Origin: Candidatus Poseidoniaceae archaeon
Lineage (GTDB): Archaea > Thermoplasmatota > Poseidoniia > Poseidoniales > Poseidoniaceae
Direction of reading: 5' to 3'
Length of the DNA: 64,000 bases
Assembly (NCBI GenBank): GCA_016777125.1
Contig: JADHSC010000006.1
Coordinates: 1-64,000 of the forward strand
Shown piece after piece: positions 61,592 to 64,000 of the stretch. The first letter of the stretch is position 1. Each line of letters begins with the position of its first letter. Made by a program: the position numbers and the translations under genes. Under the pieces are notes generated by a model, which made no database searches, was not told where the DNA came from, and was given only the letters and a program-made list of their open reading frames with translations.

Positions 61592-62143
61592 TCACTCACC
61601 TGGTGCATGGAGCCATTCAAGGGAGCCCAATCCTGGTTGCTTGCAGGTCAATCCAATCTTTGAACGACGTGGATCACTTGTATCAGGAGATAGAGAAACG
61701 ATTCTGGCACGAACTGCAGTACCGATTCCTAGGCGCTTGTCATCATCGCGGCCAGAAATAGTTCCGGCTCCAACGTTAACTTCGACTTGAGTTTCGAGAA
61801 TCTGAGACTTGTGGAGTAGGGCTTCCATTGGTCCAATACGGACGAAGGCCCCGAATTCGTTTACTTCGGAAATTGCTCCTTCAACAACTTCGTAGTCATC
61901 CATACAGAAAAGAAGTGCATCGAAGCGAACACGTTGGTAAATTGCACCATCGCCGTGAATAATTCGGCCACGTCCAAGTGGTGTGTGGTTGCTTGTTACC
62001 AAGATGAAACGGTTTTGTTCATCAAAGCGTCCTTCGAATGCAGTCATAGCCAATCGATCGATATGTTGATCGAGAGATTGTCCTTTCTTCATGTACTCTG
62101 CCGGAATACGAATAGTATCCTCTTTTGTTACGATTTTGTACAT
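61592..62143 (-). CDS. rpo7: DNA-directed RNA polymerase subunit Rpo7 (E')
   Basis: A 183-residue archaeal RNAP subunit E', homologue of eukaryal Rpb7. The N-terminal RNP-like half has EDTIRIPAEYMKKG and GDGAIYQRVRFDALLFC; the S1/OB half has EGAISEVNEFGAFVRIGPME and RIVSLSPDTSDPRRSKIGLT. With Rpo4 it forms the stalk that binds emerging RNA; rpo4 is not in the window. It is the first gene of the operon; the stop is adjacent to the Spt4 start. Upstream on its strand lies the GC-rich segment described at 62150-62245. Confidence 0.95.
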   Translation of the reverse strand: MYKIVTKEDTIRIPAEYMKKGQSLDQHIDRLAMTAFEGRFDEQNRFILVTSNHTPLGRGRIIHGDGAIYQRVRFDALLFCMDDYEVVEGAISEVNEFGAFVRIGPMEALLHKSQILETQVEVNVGAGTISGRDDDKRLGIGTAVRARIVSLSPDTSDPRRSKIGLTCKQPGLGSLEWLHAPGE

Positions 62144-62149
62144 CTTTAT

Positions 62150-62245
62150 TCCTCTCCCCGGGCTTCTCTCAGCGTAGCAATGAAGCGGAAGGGGGTGAGC
62201 CTCTTCCGTCCTTCACCGGCGCCGCCTCGGGAGAGAAGGTGACCG
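62150..62245. other. GC-rich self-complementary segment upstream of rpo7, unidentified
   Basis: The 258-base gap between rpo7 and the end gene holds a GC-rich part unlike its surroundings. CTCTCCC (about 62152) can pair with GGGAGAG (about 62228), enclosing a hairpin with stem CGGAAG/CTTCCG. TCACC/GGTGA can also pair. The features suggest a structured RNA or an rpo7 leader. It does not fit tRNA, 5S or RNase P RNA as far as I can see, and I cannot assign a strand. The rest of the gap (62246-62401) is ordinary AT-rich sequence with CCTATATGAAG as a possible promoter element. Confidence 0.35.
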
Positions 62246-62401
62246 AAGTCATTTTGCCCAGTAACGACCCCTATATGAAGCACACCCCTAATTCATGCTA
62301 CTGCGGATGTAGTAAAACACTCCCGAATAGGAAATAATTACTGGAAATCAGGCTTCTTTCTGCACCTTTCGCCCAAAGCAATAACAACCCCTTGATGCAC
62401 A

Positions 62402-64000
62402 ATGTATACAATGAGTAGCGCAAGCCATTACAGAACGGAACAATTCTTGCCAGCTCTTTGCATGGTTCTACTCATGCTTCTTACCTCTCTTAGCCAGATG
62501 GCCATAGAGACATTACAGGACGAAGAGCGTGTTGTAAAAAGTACCGGGAACCAATGGAATCCAGTTGACCAACCGTGGGGCCAATATGGAGGAGTGCCTA
62601 CGAGAAATGGCTCAATGCCTGTCCATTCAGCAGATGGAGGTCCCGGAACAGGCTCAGTTGATTTAGTAACCTCACTTGCGAGTATCAATGACCCCGTCAT
62701 TAATTGGGTCGGTTTAGATGATGGAATCGGTTCAGATGCATACGGATCCATTATTGGAAACTTTTCAGCTAATTTAGACGTTACCTCAGGGGCAAAGGAC
62801 AGATGCACACCTCTTGGCCTCTTTGCCGTGGTTCTTCACGACAGCACAGGAACTTCTTCGACAAAACTATCACTCATTGCAGGTGATGATGCAAGCGTAG
62901 CTTGGGAAGTTGACTTAGGATCGACAAAATCAGCACGCTCCACTCCAGTATTGGTTGATGTTGACCTCGATGGGACAACCGAAATTGTTGTGGTTTATGA
63001 CACGGAAAGTGCGCTAAACGTGGACGTATGGTCTCCAGAACTAACCTGTGATGAATCTGGTTGGCAAACAGGAGGGCATTCGAATGAAGTCGCATGGTCT
63101 TGGTCAGATGCTGATCTGCGAATTGGAATCACAAGCCCTCACGCACCGACAAGAGAAAGTAATCACCTTTCTGTCACACAACCGCTTCTTGCCGATCTAG
63201 AACTTGATGGACAACCTGAACTCGTTATTTCCGCAGTCGATATCAACTCCGAAGACCCTCAAATAATGACCATTCCCTTGGGTTCTTCGACACCAACGGC
63301 CCCATCATGGGAAGTTATTCTCGATAGAGGCACACATCCAAGCGACCCTGCATGGGCTCAACTCGATGATTCCAACACTGCAGTCGTTGCAACTACCATT
63401 GATGAAAATTCAGGGAATATGTGGATTTGGCGCCTTGATGGTGCAACTGGTTCGAATTCATGGGGTCGTGTAGCGATCACAGGAACTGATTATGATGACA
63501 ATTCTCCAAGATTAAGACTACCTAGCCCTGTAGTCACGCAACTTGACAGTGATTCTGCTCCTGAGATGATACTCACCGTCCCTACCGATTCAAACGGCGG
63601 AACGACAGGATATGGTGCTCGATTTGTTGGAATGGAACTGACATCAACGCAAGAGATTTTCTCATTCCGTTCACAAAATGGCTTTGCTGATGCTCCACCT
63701 TTGCCAATCGACACAGACGCCGATGGCATAGATGATCGACTTTGTTGGGTCACTTGGTACTCTACATCTTCCTTCTCATTCGATCGTGAGGGAATGGTTG
63801 GCTGCCATGACTTAAGCAACGACCCTCCAACAAAAGAATGGTCTAAAGTCATGAATAGAGGGGGCTCTGGAAATTCGAATGATGAAATTGCAGTTTCTCC
63901 TCCGTCCCTAATGGATATTAATGGAGAAGATGGGGATGATATTGTTGTTGCTTTTGGAAGAAGAGTGTTTGCATTTGAAGGAGACACGGGCTTTACTGAT
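62402..64000 (+). CDS. Exported FG-GAP/VCBS-repeat protein (cut by window end)
   Basis: An open frame of 533 codons runs from ATG 62402 to the window end without a stop. ATG 62411 is an alternative start. A signal-type segment, LPALCMVLLMLLTSLSQMA, is at residues about 18-36. The rest has repeating units with aspartate-rich turns, for example VLVDVDLDGTTEIVVVYD, LLADLELDGQPELVISAVD, VVTQLDSDSAPEMILTV and LMDINGEDGDDIVVAFG, as in FG-GAP/VCBS integrin-like beta-propellers that bind calcium. The protein is probably surface-exposed or secreted and may bind polymers or cells. The C-terminal part lies outside the window. Confidence 0.85.
   Translation, partial: MYTMSSASHYRTEQFLPALCMVLLMLLTSLSQMAIETLQDEERVVKSTGNQWNPVDQPWGQYGGVPTRNGSMPVHSADGGPGTGSVDLVTSLASINDPVINWVGLDDGIGSDAYGSIIGNFSANLDVTSGAKDRCTPLGLFAVVLHDSTGTSSTKLSLIAGDDASVAWEVDLGSTKSARSTPVLVDVDLDGTTEIVVVYDTESALNVDVWSPELTCDESGWQTGGHSNEVAWSWSDADLRIGITSPHAPTRESNHLSVTQPLLADLELDGQPELVISAVDINSEDPQIMTIPLGSSTPTAPSWEVILDRGTHPSDPAWAQLDDSNTAVVATTIDENSGNMWIWRLDGATGSNSWGRVAITGTDYDDNSPRLRLPSPVVTQLDSDSAPEMILTVPTDSNGGTTGYGARFVGMELTSTQEIFSFRSQNGFADAPPLPIDTDADGIDDRLCWVTWYSTSSFSFDREGMVGCHDLSNDPPTKEWSKVMNRGGSGNSNDEIAVSPPSLMDINGEDGDDIVVAFGRRVFAFEGDTGFTD

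Noticed and set aside
62150-62245. Possible tRNA or RNase P RNA in the GC-rich gap.
   Set aside because: No T-loop TTCRA, no cloverleaf and no RNase P conserved segments are visible.
1-64000. Insertion sequence, prophage or integrative element.
   Set aside because: No transposase, integrase, terminal inverted repeat or tRNA-flanking direct repeat was found; gene content looks like a core chromosome.

Overview
The window looks like a chromosomal segment of a marine planktonic euryarchaeon, most likely Marine Group II (Ca. Poseidoniales). The archaeal signs are direct: RNA polymerase subunit Rpo7 with Spt4, ribosomal proteins eS24 and eS31, a tRNA-splicing endonuclease with RtcB and archease, an archaeal D-aminoacyl-tRNA deacylase (DtdA), a geranylgeranyl reductase for ether lipids, archaeal-type ValRS and AlaRS, and an SRP RNA whose ends pair. 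Large secreted proteins with aspartate-rich calcium-binding repeats, several exported peptidases, moderate to low GC and very tight gene packing fit that group. The group assignment is inference; I saw no rRNA.

Layout. 1-6.2 kb: tail of an unknown gene, exported M6 metalloprotease, EndA, a winged-helix/TerB-repeat protein, a PfkB-type kinase and archease. 6.2-8.1 kb (minus): SRP RNA, a CcmE-type heme chaperone and PyrD. 8.1-16.9 kb (plus): small unknown protein, topoisomerase III-like enzyme, geranylgeranyl reductase, a membrane protein and a lipoprotein with thrombospondin-3-like repeats and a PNGase F-like domain. 16.8-34.5 kb (minus, ten genes): MqnC, Xaa-Pro peptidase, two large surface proteins, an unknown protein, GlyA, a large membrane protein, an aminotransferase, an EVE protein and an RND-type transporter. 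34.7-41.7 kb: ValRS, then a Y-family polymerase, a RecA-like ATPase, an exonuclease-dead PolB and a small coiled-coil protein. 41.8-52.7 kb: SerA, membrane protein, secreted subtilase, ETHE1-like metallo-beta-lactamase-fold enzyme, Nudix enzyme, AlaRS, RtcB and a small coiled-coil protein. 52.8-53 kb: tRNA-Thr and tRNA-Ser. 53-60.9 kb: membrane protein, SufS-like desulfurase, membrane-anchored subtilase, methyltransferase, zinc-finger protein, proline dehydrogenase, DtdA and a propeller-like protein. 60.9-62.1 kb (minus): rpo7-spt4-eS24-eS31. 62.4 kb to the end: the start of a secreted FG-GAP-type protein, cut by the window.

How the genes work together. The secreted and membrane-anchored peptidases, the PNGase F-like lipoprotein, Xaa-Pro peptidase and proline dehydrogenase suggest growth on proteins and glycoproteins. 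EndA, RtcB and archease form a complete tRNA-splicing set. SerA and GlyA serve serine/glycine metabolism. The most striking cluster is 37.1-41.7 kb, where a Y-family polymerase, a RecA-like ATPase and an atypical, apparently proofreading-deficient B-family polymerase sit together. This parallels the bacterial ImuA-ImuB-DnaE2 mutasome and may be an archaeal translesion-synthesis system.
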